From G047528285 sp047528285 (lineage in GTDB: Bacteria > Pseudomonadota > Gammaproteobacteria > Enterobacterales > Enterobacteriaceae), in contig CP180022.1 of NCBI GenBank assembly GCA_047528285.1, positions 868,001 to 932,000 of the forward strand: a stretch of 64,000 bases of DNA. Direction: 5' to 3'. Below the pieces are notes generated by a model. It ran no database searches. It saw nothing but the letters and a program-made list of their open reading frames with translations, and was not told where the DNA came from. Shown here piece by piece: positions 1 to 10,030 of this stretch (position 1 is the first letter of the stretch; each line of letters starts with the position of its first letter). Made by a program: the position numbers and the translations under genes.

Positions 1-63
1 TGGGTCATCATAAATTACGTATTTATCTCAGATAATTTATCAATTACCTACTGGTAGTAAATA

Positions 64-88
64 ATCATACTCATAGGATGAGTATGAT
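64..88 (-). terminator. Hairpin after typA, possible terminator
   Basis: A perfect 11-bp stem (ATCATACTCAT / ATGAGTATGAT) with a 3-base loop lies about 58 bases past the typA stop codon. On the minus strand it is followed by TATTTACT, a weak T-rich tail. The position fits a typA terminator or mRNA-stabilising hairpin; the poor T-run keeps confidence moderate. Confidence 0.45.
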
Positions 89-145
89 ATATCTCGAGCG
101 AATCTTGATTGTTTGCTTGACGGGGCCGCGCTGGCCCATTCGTCG

Positions 146-1957
146 TTATGAGCGTTTGGAATTTTTACGTTCGGTTTCGGTTAAAAAACGCTTATGTAAG
201 CGGATAGATTTTGGCGTGACTTCTACTAATTCATCATCATCGATAAATTCCAGAGCCTGCTCTAGCGACATTTTTAGCGCCGGTACAAGTGTGATGGCTT
301 CGTCAGTACCAGAAGCGCGCATGTTGGTAAGTTTTTTACCGGTTAAACAGTTTACAGTCAGATCGTTAGCACGAGTATGAATTCCGATAATTTGCCCTTC
401 ATAAACTTCTGCGCCATGACTGAGGAAAAGTCGACCACGATCCTGCAAGTTATACAGAGCGTAGGCGACAGCTTTACCTCGACCGTTAGAGATTAGCACG
501 CCGTTCTGGCGCCGGGCTATTTCGCCAGCGCACATATTGTCGTAGTGGCTAAAGGTGGCATACAAAAGACCGGTACCCGAAGTGATTGTCAAAAAATTAG
601 TACGAAAACCAATTAAACCTCGACTCGGAATTAAGTAATCTAGACGGATTCGGCCTTTATTATCGGGCAGCATGTTGCGTATTTCGCCTTTACGGATTCC
701 CATAGCTTCCATGATCGAACCTTGATGCTGCTCTTCAATATTCAAAGTAACAAATTCAAAAGGTTCTTGTTTAACACCATTGACGTTACGAAAAATTACT
801 TTTGGGCGGGAGACGGCTATTTCGAATCCTTCACGACGCATATTTTCGATTAGCACAGACAGATGTAGTTCACCGCGGCCAGAAACGAAAAAAGTATCGG
901 GATCCTCTGTTTCTTTCACGCGTAGCGCTACATTATGCATTAGTTCTTTATTTAAACGTTCCAGAATTTGGCGTGAGGTAACGTATTTTCCTTCCATACC
1001 GCAGAAAGGTGACTTATTTATACTGAATGACATAGATACGGTGGGTTCGTCAACCGTTAGCGGGGGTATGGCTTCTATTTGAGTTGGATCGCAAATGGTA
1101 TCTGAAATTTTCAGAGGACCCAAGCCAGTAATTGCAATGATATCACCTGCTTCAGCTACTTTAGATTTTATGCGCTCTAGGCCGAGATACCCAAGAACTT
1201 GGCTAACTTTACCATTGCGTCGGTTTCCTACGCTGTCCACGATGGTTACGTTTTGGTTTGGTTTTACCGATCCGCGCTTAATACGGCCGACCCCGATAAC
1301 ACCAACATAGCTGTTGTAGTCGAGTTGAGAAATATGCATTTGGAACGGGCTATTTATGTCAACATTTGGTGCCTCAACATTTTTTAAAATGGATTCAAAT
1401 AGTGGCGTCATATCATCAGCCATCTCTTCATGTTTTAAACCGGCGATACCGTTCAACGCGGATGTGTATACGATCGAAAAATCGAGTTGCTCATCGCTGG
1501 CACCTAGGTTAACAAACAAATCAAAAACTTGATCTACGACCCAGTCTGGACGTGCGCCTGTGCGATCTATTTTGTTGATGATAACGATAGGTTTAAAACC
1601 ATAATTGAATGCTTTCTGTGTTACGAACCGAGTCTGAGGCATTGGACCATCCATGGCATCAACAAGTAGTAATACCGAGTCAACCATTGACATTACGCGT
1701 TCAACTTCGCCTCCAAAATCAGCGTGCCCCGGTGTATCAACGATATTAATTCGGTAGTTTCGCCAGTTTATGGCTGTATTTTTAGCGATAATGGTAATTC
1801 CACGCTCTTTTTCTAAATCATTGGAATCCATCACTCGTTCGGTTGCATCGTTACGGTCACCGAGCGTACCGGATTGTTGCAATAATTTATCAACAAGGGT
1901 TGTTTTACCGTGGTCTACATGTGCGATGATGGCGATGTTCCGTAATTTTTCGCTCAT
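146..1957 (-). CDS. typA: Ribosome-associated GTPase TypA/BipA
   Basis: Translational GTPase of the EF-G family that binds the 70S ribosome and assists 50S assembly and stress or cold adaptation. The product is 603 aa, against about 607 in E. coli, so it is full length. The P-loop AHVDHGKT is at residues 12-19, followed by the G3 motif DTPGHADF and G4 NKID. The C-terminal domain typical of BipA (NGVLISNGRGKAVAYAL, then GAEVYEGQIIGIH) is intact. The ATG is preceded by a GAGG-type ribosome site about 10 bases upstream. The gene is divergent from glnA, exactly as in E. coli. It is GC-richer than the flanking non-coding DNA, and I see no damage to any motif. Confidence 0.98.
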   Translation of the reverse strand: MSEKLRNIAIIAHVDHGKTTLVDKLLQQSGTLGDRNDATERVMDSNDLEKERGITIIAKNTAINWRNYRINIVDTPGHADFGGEVERVMSMVDSVLLLVDAMDGPMPQTRFVTQKAFNYGFKPIVIINKIDRTGARPDWVVDQVFDLFVNLGASDEQLDFSIVYTSALNGIAGLKHEEMADDMTPLFESILKNVEAPNVDINSPFQMHISQLDYNSYVGVIGVGRIKRGSVKPNQNVTIVDSVGNRRNGKVSQVLGYLGLERIKSKVAEAGDIIAITGLGPLKISDTICDPTQIEAIPPLTVDEPTVSMSFSINKSPFCGMEGKYVTSRQILERLNKELMHNVALRVKETEDPDTFFVSGRGELHLSVLIENMRREGFEIAVSRPKVIFRNVNGVKQEPFEFVTLNIEEQHQGSIMEAMGIRKGEIRNMLPDNKGRIRLDYLIPSRGLIGFRTNFLTITSGTGLLYATFSHYDNMCAGEIARRQNGVLISNGRGKAVAYALYNLQDRGRLFLSHGAEVYEGQIIGIHTRANDLTVNCLTGKKLTNMRASGTDEAITLVPALKMSLEQALEFIDDDELVEVTPKSIRLHKRFLTETERKNSKRS

Positions 1958-2305
1958 ACTTTTTTGCCTCAGGAATTTAGAGATGGCGCATTATTGTGCA
2001 CGTATTAGGCAAGGAACGAAACAAGATTAGCTTTTATTGATGAGTCTGTTTAAAGATTCTATCTTGCGCCTTCGCGTGTAAGAAAATAGTCACAATTTTT
2101 CTGTTAAATGTACTAACATGTTGAACATTTCCAATCAAGGTGTGGTGCATGTGAGCACTATTATAAAAACCGTAGAAAAACATTTCGTATGCCAGATTAA
2201 GTAATGCTAGCATACTTTTAGATTTTGACTATGCAAGATAGAAAATCAAATTTATAGGCGTTTGTTCCAAGACGACAACAATAACCTCCGGGAGAAATAT
2301 GTCTT
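1958..2305. promoter_or_regulatory. typA-glnA divergent intergenic region with possible NtrC-site remnant
   Basis: This 348-bp space separates the two divergent genes and must hold both promoters. In E. coli the glnA side carries NtrC (NRI) sites of the form TGCACYA-N3-TGGTGCA upstream of a sigma-54 promoter. Here TGTACTAACATGTTGA at 2109-2124 resembles the first E. coli site with substitutions, and TGGTGCATGTGAGCAC follows at 2143-2158. I could not find a convincing sigma-54 element (GG-N10-GC). The site similarity is seen; that it is an eroded, non-functional enhancer is inference. Confidence 0.35.
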
Positions 2306-3724
2306 ATGTCTGTCGAAAAAGTTATGTCGCTACTTAAAGAATATGAAGTGAAGTTTATTGACTTACGTTTTACTGATACTAAAGGTAAAGAACAACATGT
2401 TACGATTTCTACGCCTGCTAGCAAAGAAGAGATGAAGGACTTTTTTAAAGAAGGGAAGATGTTTGACGGATCATCTATCGCGGGTTGGAAAGACATCAAT
2501 GAATCAGACATGGTGTTAATGCCTGATGCATCTAGCGTCGTTAAGGATCCATTTTATGAAGAATCGACGCTCATTATCCGCTGTGATGTTTTTGAGCCTG
2601 GTACTATGCGGGGTTACGATCGCGATCCTCGATCTATAGCTAAACGTGCTGAAGATTTTTTAATATCCTCCAGTATTGCTGATCAGGTATTGTTTGGACC
2701 AGAGATAGAATTCTTTTTATTTGATGATATTCGTTTTGGCACTTCGATGTCTGGTTCGCACGTGGCGATTGACGATATTGAAGCGGCTTGGAATGCCTGT
2801 AAAGCTTATACAGGGGGTAATAAAGGCCACCGCCCTAATGTGAAGGGCGGTTACTTTCCAGTGCCGCCAGTTGACTCATCGCAGAATCTACGCTCTGCCA
2901 TGTCTTTAACTATGGCAGAAATGGGTTTGGTTGTGGAATCACATCATCACGAAGTTGCGACTGCCGGTCAGAATGAAGTGGCGACCCGTTTTAATACGTT
3001 AACTAAGAAAGCTGACGAAATCCAGATTTATAAATATGTTGTTCATAATGTTGCCAAGGCATTTGGTAAAACAGCGACATTTATGCCAAAGCCAATTTTT
3101 GGCGATAATGGTTCCGGCATGCATTGCCATATGTCTCTGATAAAAAACGGAAAAAATTTATTTTCCGGTAACGAGTATAGTGGTCTATCTGAAATGGCGC
3201 TATTCTATATCGGCGGTATTATTAAGCACTCCAAGGCCATTAATGCTTTAACTAACCCCACCACAAACTCTTACAAGCGTCTTGTCCCGGGTTATGAAGC
3301 ACCGGTTATTTTGGCTTATTCCGCCAGTAACCGTTCTGCTTCCATTCGTATTCCTGTAATTCTCAGCCCGAAAGCACGCCGTATCGAAGTGCGTTTTCCT
3401 GATCCATCTGCCAATCCGTATCTGGCATTTTCCGCGTTACTTATGGCTGGACTGGATGGCATCATTAATAAAATTCATCCGGGTGTTCCTATGGATAAGA
3501 ATCTCTATGAGCTGCAGATGAAAGACGCGGGTGAAATCCCAATAATGGCCAGATCTCTTGAGGAAGCATTGGATGCCTTGGATACAGATCGCGAGTTCTT
3601 GATAAAGTCTGGTGTATTCACAGAAGATAGCATCGATGCCTATATTGCACTGCGTATCGAAGAAAACAATCGCGTATGTATGACTCCGCACCCGGTTGAG
3701 TTTGAGTTGTATTACAGTGTTTAA
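2306..3724 (+). CDS. glnA: Glutamine synthetase type I (GlnA)
   Basis: Dodecameric cytosolic enzyme condensing glutamate, ammonia and ATP to glutamine. The product is 472 aa (469 in E. coli) and collinear throughout. The signature FDGSSIAGW is near residue 55, the catalytic blocks GPEIEFFLFD, NGSGMHCH and RVPGYEAP-like region (LVPGYEAP) are intact, and the nucleotide-binding NRSASIRIP is present. Tyr401 in NLYEL matches the tyrosine adenylylated by GlnE. The start is ATG 2306 behind GGGAG at 2290-2294; an ATG at 2299 is out of frame. In E. coli glnL-glnG follow in the same operon, but here 3.3 kb of degraded DNA follows, so NtrBC control appears gone from this locus. It can serve ammonia recycling and glutamine supply. 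Confidence 0.98.
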   Translation: MSVEKVMSLLKEYEVKFIDLRFTDTKGKEQHVTISTPASKEEMKDFFKEGKMFDGSSIAGWKDINESDMVLMPDASSVVKDPFYEESTLIIRCDVFEPGTMRGYDRDPRSIAKRAEDFLISSSIADQVLFGPEIEFFLFDDIRFGTSMSGSHVAIDDIEAAWNACKAYTGGNKGHRPNVKGGYFPVPPVDSSQNLRSAMSLTMAEMGLVVESHHHEVATAGQNEVATRFNTLTKKADEIQIYKYVVHNVAKAFGKTATFMPKPIFGDNGSGMHCHMSLIKNGKNLFSGNEYSGLSEMALFYIGGIIKHSKAINALTNPTTNSYKRLVPGYEAPVILAYSASNRSASIRIPVILSPKARRIEVRFPDPSANPYLAFSALLMAGLDGIINKIHPGVPMDKNLYELQMKDAGEIPIMARSLEEALDALDTDREFLIKSGVFTEDSIDAYIALRIEENNRVCMTPHPVEFELYYSV

Positions 3725-3932
3725 TTAGTTGATTTTTTTGACGTTGCTATGCATAACTGCATGGTTTAAGTTTAGGTAAAATTCATGTAATGGGTAAAGT
3801 AAACTAATTTAATTTGTTTTTAGTTTTTTTATTCATCTTCATTTTAAATGGGAGGATTGTATAGCTCGTGTTAGCATTTTTTTAAAATATGAGATATCGA
3901 ATATTCGCTATGCTTACATAGCGGTGCTTTAA

Positions 3933-3965
3933 CTCTATGAGTTTCTCTATGAGTTTCTCTATGAG
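3933..3965. repeat. 12-bp tandem repeat, 2.75 copies
   Basis: The unit CTCTATGAGTTT occurs twice in perfect tandem, followed by CTCTATGAG. It lies in non-coding DNA 200 bases past glnA and is probably replication-slippage debris. Confidence 0.8.
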
Positions 3966-6068
3966 AACATTACCCGAATTGTGAATGTCATGATTTTAGT
4001 ATCAGATCTAATGATGGCTTTTATGGTTTTATGTTCTCGTTTTATTTTTGATAAAAATGTTATATTTATTATTTGATGATATTTAATGAGTATTAAATTT
4101 ATAGTTGAGTTTTACTACTTTCCATTTTATATTTATTTAAATGAATTTTTGAATAAATTCATTTTTTAGATGATTGTTAAAATTGAATTATCATTTTTAT
4201 TTTAACATCTAATTTTGAAGTGAAACTTTAAAATTATCACAATCTTACTAAGAACACGCCATTAATTAGCAAGGTTTTCTGAAATAAAATGGTTTTTTAA
4301 GTCAGCTAATTGTATAGATAGAGGAAAAACTTTTTTGAACATCGTATCTGAGTATTTTACTACATCGATAGTGGTACGAAGAGAGTTCTTATGACGAAAG
4401 GGAGATGTTTTTTGTAGATTTTATAGAGCCTTTTGCTTTGTTTTTAACTGAGAGGAGAACATATGATGTTGTTTAGATTATTTTTTAATCGATAGGTAAG
4501 TAAAGACATTTATAGGCTAGCATAAAAAACTAAGATGCAGTAAATTTTATTTTTTACTCATTGATAATATTGATCTCAAATATTTCTCTATGAAAATATA
4601 TTAAAATGTGTCACGTATGCTCCAACTAAATATAGCGGAAGGATTTTAGCTCGATTTGGCAATTGATACGGTGTGAACGTATAAAATTATCGATGCCAAT
4701 TTATTGCTTAATAGTACCATTAGTGTACAGAATGTGCAGGTTTGATAACTTGACTTATCGAAAAGTTAGAGAAAAGTTTGTTAATGTATCTTACTTGTTA
4801 ATACATGTGATATATTAAAATGTGTTGCTAAGAAAGATAATCAATGTGCCAATTTTCACTGAAAAGGAAAATTGAAATTCATTGACAAGAGTATGATAGG
4901 ATGAATGCAACTAGGATTATTATAAAGCTATATGGTTATTTTTATTATGTAAGTCTCGTGGGTCTAGATTCATTTGGAAGGATAGTAGGTAATACTTTAC
5001 TGGCGTTTAGCGTTAAAATTACCATATTTCGCTTTAAAAAACATTTCCTATCGGTGTCTCTGACATTATCTTGACGATAAGGAAAAGAAAGGTAAAATAG
5101 ATGATGGTTTATATGCTTTAATCTTTTTGATTTTCTTAGAAAGATACAATAATCTTTGTATCGTATAATTCATGTTTCTATAAGAATTTATTTATCATTA
5201 GATCTGCTTTCTTCAATAAACCTCTATATTCAATATATTTCTGATTAACTTGAAGATACAGAATTTAGAATCTAAAAATTATTATTAATTTGATAAATTA
5301 ATTTTTTTAATTGTATCTAAATTTTTTCTGTAGAGAAAAGTAGTGATGACTTAGATTTATTGATTATATGGAATCTATGCTATTAAAATTTATGATGATA
5401 AAAATTGATGTTTACTGATCTTGTTGTATTAAAAATCGATGAGATTTGATGTAATAAAGGTTTCTGAGATTAGGTGATAAATATTATCTTAGTATCAATA
5501 TTTAAAATATTCTATTTTCATCTATTTCTTTATCTATTACTTCTATCAACGAATCTCTGTCAGGAAGATTAAAGACTTTTAACGAAATAACAATGAATAT
5601 CTTTGCATGTTTGGATACTATAATAATCCTTGCTCATTAACATAAATACTTCTTTATTCTATATTTTTTAAATGTATACTGAACTAAGTTTTTACTATAT
5701 TGCGTAATTCTGAAGTCTTTATCTTTTCTGAAGAAAATGGATAATGGCTTGTTGTGCAGAATAAAGATAATCTATACTAGTTTTTTACGGTTTTAATTGC
5801 ATGAAAACTTACTGTGGCTAACGGTTTTAAACCGAGAAAATAAAGATAATTCTGAATTATTGATGTTTTTAAATAAAATTCAAAATAATCTTTTATTTGA
5901 CTGATATTTAAATATATAACATAATATAGGTTATTATCTAGTAGATGACTATATATCATAATTCATGATTATAAATCATGAGTAAATATTCTATAGTAGT
6001 ATAAAATCTTTAATGCAATGAGTAGTTTAGAGTCACTTAATGATTTAGAAAGAATTCAAGACACAAAA

Positions 6069-6094
6069 ATGATCTTTACATAGGTAAAGATCAT
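6069..6094 (-). terminator. 11-bp stem-loop, minus-strand terminator-like
   Basis: ATGATCTTTAC pairs perfectly with GTAAAGATCAT across a 4-base loop. Read on the minus strand the stem runs into TTTTTGTGT, the layout of a Rho-independent terminator. The stem is AT-rich and no gene is visible upstream on that strand. It could be a relic of the minus-strand hemN/yihI genes that occupied this place. Confidence 0.35.
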
Positions 6095-7015
6095 AAGCCA
6101 CAATGCTAAGCTGTGTTGAAAATATGGTATATTCTAATTAGATTTTTTTAAAAATCTACGCAGCAATATTATAAATGTGAATTTATAATTAAAATATAAA
6201 ATTTTAAAAAAATAAATTCAACTAAATTTTATTTTTAAATAAAATTTTTAATTTAGAAGTGTTAATAATATGAACATCAATATGTTTCTACTAATTTTGC
6301 TAAATTTCTCCGCTGGAGAATAGATAACAAAGCTAATAGTAGTTATATTTTTTGCATGAAGACCGCATTCAAAATGCGATCGCATGGGTAACTTCACAGA
6401 GTCTTCTTCTGGAAGACATGAAATTTATCAAGGGAAAGTTGGTGTTTGGGATGGTAAAGATACTGCCTTCTTCGACCTTTTTTAAAAAATGTAACATGTC
6501 ACCATATGCCGTCGTTTTGTTCGATAACTCTATATTAAGATAAAAAAATCAACAACATTGTACGTATGCTACAGTGCAAATTCCGGAAAAAAGATTTAAC
6601 CTCTTTTTATTCTAGAGGTATTTAAGTAGATTAAATATATCTTGCAAGTTCATGGATATAATCTGTTTCAGGAAGTTTTACTGCTTAAAACACTAAAATA
6701 ACTCTCTTATCTTTTTCACATGGAGTTATCTATCTTTCAAGATAGGTTCCTTGTACTGTTTATTTGCTTTTTTGTTTATTTATCTGTATCAATAAACTAA
6801 TTATTTTTACCAATGTTGATGAATTTAAAAAAATTATTTTTGATTAACAGTAATGTACTTTACTTTTCGGTTAACTCTATCAGCTCCTCGAATAATAAAA
6901 AGACGACACCCATTTTTAAAGGAGGAAACATAAAAACGTATTATGGATCTTACCAGAATACGTCATACTTAAAACAATTTCCCTCTAGGTTGCTATTTAA
7001 ATAGAGAAAATTCCA

Positions 7016-7669
7016 TTGATTAAATCTTATAACTATCATCTAACTCATTTTATAATTAGCGCCCCAGATATCCGCCATTTACCGGTTGATAACGGGATAG
7101 AAATTGCTTTTGCAGGACGTTCTAATGCCGGGAAATCTAGCTTAATCAACATGTTAACCAATCAAAAAAACTTAGCTAGGATCAGTAAAACGCCTGGTTG
7201 CACTCAATTTATCAATCTATTTGAGGTGGAACCTGGTATAAATCTGGTAGATCTTCCCGGTTATGGATACGCGAAAGTGCCAGAAAAATTAAAACGTAAA
7301 TGGCAATTTTCTCTAGGCGAATATCTGAAAAAGCGAGATAGTCTCAAGGGGGTAGTGATATTAATGGATATTCGTCATCCAATGAAAGATCTTGACCATA
7401 AAATGGTTCAATGGTTGGTTGACATTAATATCCCGATTTTAATCTTGCTTACAAAAGCCGACAAATTGGCTACATGCGCCTGTAAAGCACAGTTAAAACT
7501 GGTACGAGAAACAGGGATATCATTTATGGCCGATATACAGGTTGAAATGATATCTTCGTTGAACAAACAGGGCTTAGATAAATTAAAACATAAATTGGAT
7601 ACTTGGTTTTTTGCGCCAAACTGCCCCCACTCATCCGTAGATGAAAGCGATGGTGCTGAAATTGTTTAG
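7016..7669 (+). CDS. engB: Ribosome-biogenesis GTPase EngB (YihA)
   Basis: Small essential GTPase needed for 50S subunit assembly. The product is 217 aa (210 in E. coli). P-loop GRSNAGKS is at residues 34-41, G3 DLPGYGYA at 79-86, and G4 TKAD is present. The start is TTG 7016: no in-frame ATG occurs before residue 46, and a TTG start gives an N-terminus (MIKSYNYHLTHF) matching the E. coli length. AGAG lies about 12 bases upstream. In switch I the usual TPGRTQ reads TPGCTQ (Cys62), a change at a normally conserved basic position. The last ~15 residues are unlike E. coli. The gene is syntenic with typA-glnA. Confidence 0.96.
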   Translation: MIKSYNYHLTHFIISAPDIRHLPVDNGIEIAFAGRSNAGKSSLINMLTNQKNLARISKTPGCTQFINLFEVEPGINLVDLPGYGYAKVPEKLKRKWQFSLGEYLKKRDSLKGVVILMDIRHPMKDLDHKMVQWLVDINIPILILLTKADKLATCACKAQLKLVRETGISFMADIQVEMISSLNKQGLDKLKHKLDTWFFAPNCPHSSVDESDGAEIV

Positions 7670-7689
7670 AGACAGAATAAGGATAACTA

Positions 7690-7881
7690 GTGCATGTGAT
7701 TTGGGTTAAAAAGGAGTGTTTATCACCCACCTTAAAAAAGTGGTTATTGAGAGAGCATCTAATCTCTTCATGTGTTCTGAGAATTAGAGTGCAGAGCAGG
7801 TGGTTTTTTGAGATAGTCCCACCTTATCTAGGGGTACAAGAAGAAGGAGATCATCTCAGCTACATATTATTGGAAGGATAA
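7690..7881 (+). pseudogene. Possible chorismate-lyase (UbiC)-like fragment
   Basis: A 63-codon open frame 20 bases past engB carries LSPTLKKWLLREHLIS and then a stretch ending SYILLEG. The spacing resembles the UbiC pattern (SP-x2-L-x2-WLL...SLT, later REILL) but covers under half of the ~165-residue family and lacks the C-terminal catalytic part. Synteny predicts spf and polA here, not ubiC. No ribosome site is evident. It may be a fragment left by rearrangement or a chance frame. Confidence 0.22.
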
Positions 7882-8281
7882 ATCTCTAATTATCTAGAAT
7901 AATTATTCTAGTTATACTTCAGATATAGCAAAAATATTGAACTACGCATATTCTTATTTTATTTAATTTCTATCGGTAATAAGCTATTAAATAGCCTATT
8001 AAACGCCGAAGTAAAAATATGAGTAAACATATCAATATTACACATGTGTCGTTATGTGTTAGTTTGTGATGTGTGGGTTATTTTTACACGCATCGTTTTA
8101 TCATCTAACTACCATTCGTTTAAAGTGTAAGTAGAATTTAGGTTACAGTTATTGCCCCTTAGAGAAGGGGTTGCCATTTTTATATATCATACTCTTATCA
8201 CATTACTCATACAAAAACTATTAACAGCAACAAAATTTATCCTATGTTTGTGATAAGAGAGAGCAACGCTTAGACTCTTCT
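7882..8281. other. Spacer between the engB region and glyA
   Basis: No gene, and no trace of Spot 42 RNA or polA, which follow engB in E. coli. It holds a compact hairpin, CCCCTT-AGAG-AAGGGG, at 8155-8170 followed on the plus strand by TTGCCATTTTTAT, a possible terminator. A 10-bp inverted repeat (CTCTTATCAC at 8192-8201 / GTGATAAGAG at 8250-8259) with a long loop lies just downstream of glyA on its strand. Confidence 0.6.
8155..8176 (+). terminator. GC-rich hairpin, possible terminator
   Basis: The 6-bp stem CCCCTT/AAGGGG with loop AGAG is followed by TTGCCATTTTT on the plus strand. The T-run begins 6 bases after the stem, so function is uncertain. It could end transcription coming from engB. 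Confidence 0.35.
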
Positions 8282-9535
8282 TTAACTGTAAACGGGGTGG
8301 CGGGCGCAAATATCTAGTACCTTATTTTTGATATTTTCAATAATCGCGTCGTTGTTGATGTTTTCCAGAATATCACATATCCACTCTGCTAACTCACGCA
8401 TATTTTCTTCGGTAAAACCTCGGCGCGTGACCGCTGGAGTACCGATACGCACCCCGGAGGTTATAACTGGGTTTTGCAGATCTTGTGGTACGCTGTTTTT
8501 ATTTACCGTTATATTGGCGCGGCCTAATGCTGCATCCGCCTCTTTTCCTGTCAGGTTTTTATTTGTTAAATCAAGAAGAAACAGATGATTCTCAGTACCT
8601 CCAGAAATAACTTTGAAACTATGTGATAAAAAAATTTCCACCATGGCTTTGGCGTTTTTTTTCACCTGCTGCTGATAAATTTTGAATTCGGGTTCCATCG
8701 CTTCTTTAAACGCAATCGCCTTGGCAGCGATCACGTGCATTAGCGGTCCGCCTTGTGTACCAGGAAAAACAGCGGAGTTTAGTTTTTTATACAGTGCATT
8801 GTCGGTGCCTTTTGCTAATATAAGGCCGCCGCGGGGGCCTGCCAGTGTTTTGTGGGTTGTTGTTGTCACGACGTGCGCGTAGGGTAGGGGGTTAGGATAT
8901 AGGCCAGTAGCGACAAGCCCCGCCACATGTGCCATATCTACAAATAAATATGCGTAGATACTATCCGCGATTTGCCTCATTTTAGCCCAATCAACTAATC
9001 CGGAATAAGCAGAAAATCCACCTATAATTAATTTTGGTTGATAAATTTTCGCTAGTTTAGCTAATTGATTATAATCGATTTGCCCATTCTCATCTATGCC
9101 GTAAGGCACGAAATTATACAATTTTCCGGAGAAGTTAGCTGGAGAACCATGGGTCAAATGGCCACCGTGTGCTAAGTTCATCCCAAGTACTGTATCACCT
9201 GGTTGAAGCAGAGTGCTGTAAACGGCAAAATTAGCCTGTGATCCAGAATGAGGCTGTACATTAGCATAATCAGCACCGAATAGGGTTTTAGCACGATCGA
9301 TGGCTAATTGTTCTACTGCATCGACAAATTCGCATCCGCCGTAGTAACGCTTTCCAGGATAGCCTTCAGCGTATTTGTTGGTTAATTGAGAGCCCTGCGC
9401 TTGCATAATGCGGGGGCTTGTGTAGTTTTCGGATGCAATTAGTTCAATATGCTCCTCCTGGCGTATTATTTCCTTCTCCATTGCCTGCCATAGTACGGAA
9501 TCATAATCCTCAATATTCATATCGCGCCTTAACAT
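8282..9535 (-). CDS. glyA: Serine hydroxymethyltransferase
   Basis: PLP enzyme converting serine and tetrahydrofolate to glycine and 5,10-methylene-THF, the main one-carbon source for purines, thymidylate and methionine. The product is 417 aa, identical in length to E. coli GlyA. The PLP lysine lies in TTTTHKTLAGPRGG near residue 229, and ENYTSPR, YAEGYPGKRYYGG and the PLP Asp region (FVDMAHVAGL) are intact. A strong Shine-Dalgarno, AGGAGGAA, lies just before the ATG, one of the best ribosome sites in the window. It pairs functionally with purM in purine synthesis. No damage is seen. Confidence 0.98.
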   Translation of the reverse strand: MLRRDMNIEDYDSVLWQAMEKEIIRQEEHIELIASENYTSPRIMQAQGSQLTNKYAEGYPGKRYYGGCEFVDAVEQLAIDRAKTLFGADYANVQPHSGSQANFAVYSTLLQPGDTVLGMNLAHGGHLTHGSPANFSGKLYNFVPYGIDENGQIDYNQLAKLAKIYQPKLIIGGFSAYSGLVDWAKMRQIADSIYAYLFVDMAHVAGLVATGLYPNPLPYAHVVTTTTHKTLAGPRGGLILAKGTDNALYKKLNSAVFPGTQGGPLMHVIAAKAIAFKEAMEPEFKIYQQQVKKNAKAMVEIFLSHSFKVISGGTENHLFLLDLTNKNLTGKEADAALGRANITVNKNSVPQDLQNPVITSGVRIGTPAVTRRGFTEENMRELAEWICDILENINNDAIIENIKNKVLDICARHPVYS

Positions 9536-10030
9536 TTGTTCCTCCTAACTTTATTTAATGTACTCTGGCGATTAAAATAGAGAAAGTAATTTTATTAGTA
9601 TAATCTTTACTTCCTTACTTCCGATAGAGGCCAGTCGATTTTTATGTAAACGATCTCCTGTAAACTGATGAAATAATTTGTGGTTGCATCCCTTTCCTCA
9701 CAAAATATTTTTTCAAAAATAAGGAAGATTTATGATGTTTATCTCTAATCTCAATGCATGAAAGGATTTTTATAAGATAATTATGCATAAATCAAATTTA
9801 TTAGATCGATTCTTTAGTGGATTGCATTTGGAATTGGTGGGATGGATTAAAATAATCTTGCAAAAATAATAGCAGATATTTGAATAAATGTATGGACAGC
9901 TATAAATTTTGCGAGAGGTTACATAAATTTTGTTGCATCTTAACGCTTTATTGCCAAGTTTTTTATCTTTTTCAAATAAAAAACATAATACCGCTGTTAA
10001 TGATGGCAGTACTGGTATTATATTATGGAA
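9536..10030. other. Spacer between glyA and the mltF remnant
   Basis: About 0.5 kb of AT-rich DNA. In E. coli hmp, glnB, glrR, qseG, glrK and purL lie between glyA and mltF; I see no recognisable piece of any. The glyA promoter must lie within the first 100-150 bases. Confidence 0.6.

Larger units (their letters stand above)
3725..7015. other. 3.3 kb degraded gap in place of glnL-glnG-hemN-yihI
   Basis: Very AT-rich sequence without a credible gene. In E. coli, glnL, glnG, hemN and yihI lie between glnA and engB in this relative orientation; none can be read here. Short frames (for example 6352-6543 and 6813-7004, about 63 codons each) match nothing I recognise and have the base composition of the spacer. 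Visible structure is limited to a weak hairpin after glnA at 3747-3764, a 12-bp tandem repeat at 3933-3965, and an 11-bp stem-loop at 6069-6094. Confidence 0.8.

Noticed and set aside
6352..6543. 63-codon open frame before engB
   Set aside because: No recognisable domain, no ribosome site, spacer-like composition; expected relics (hemN, yihI, glnG) do not match.
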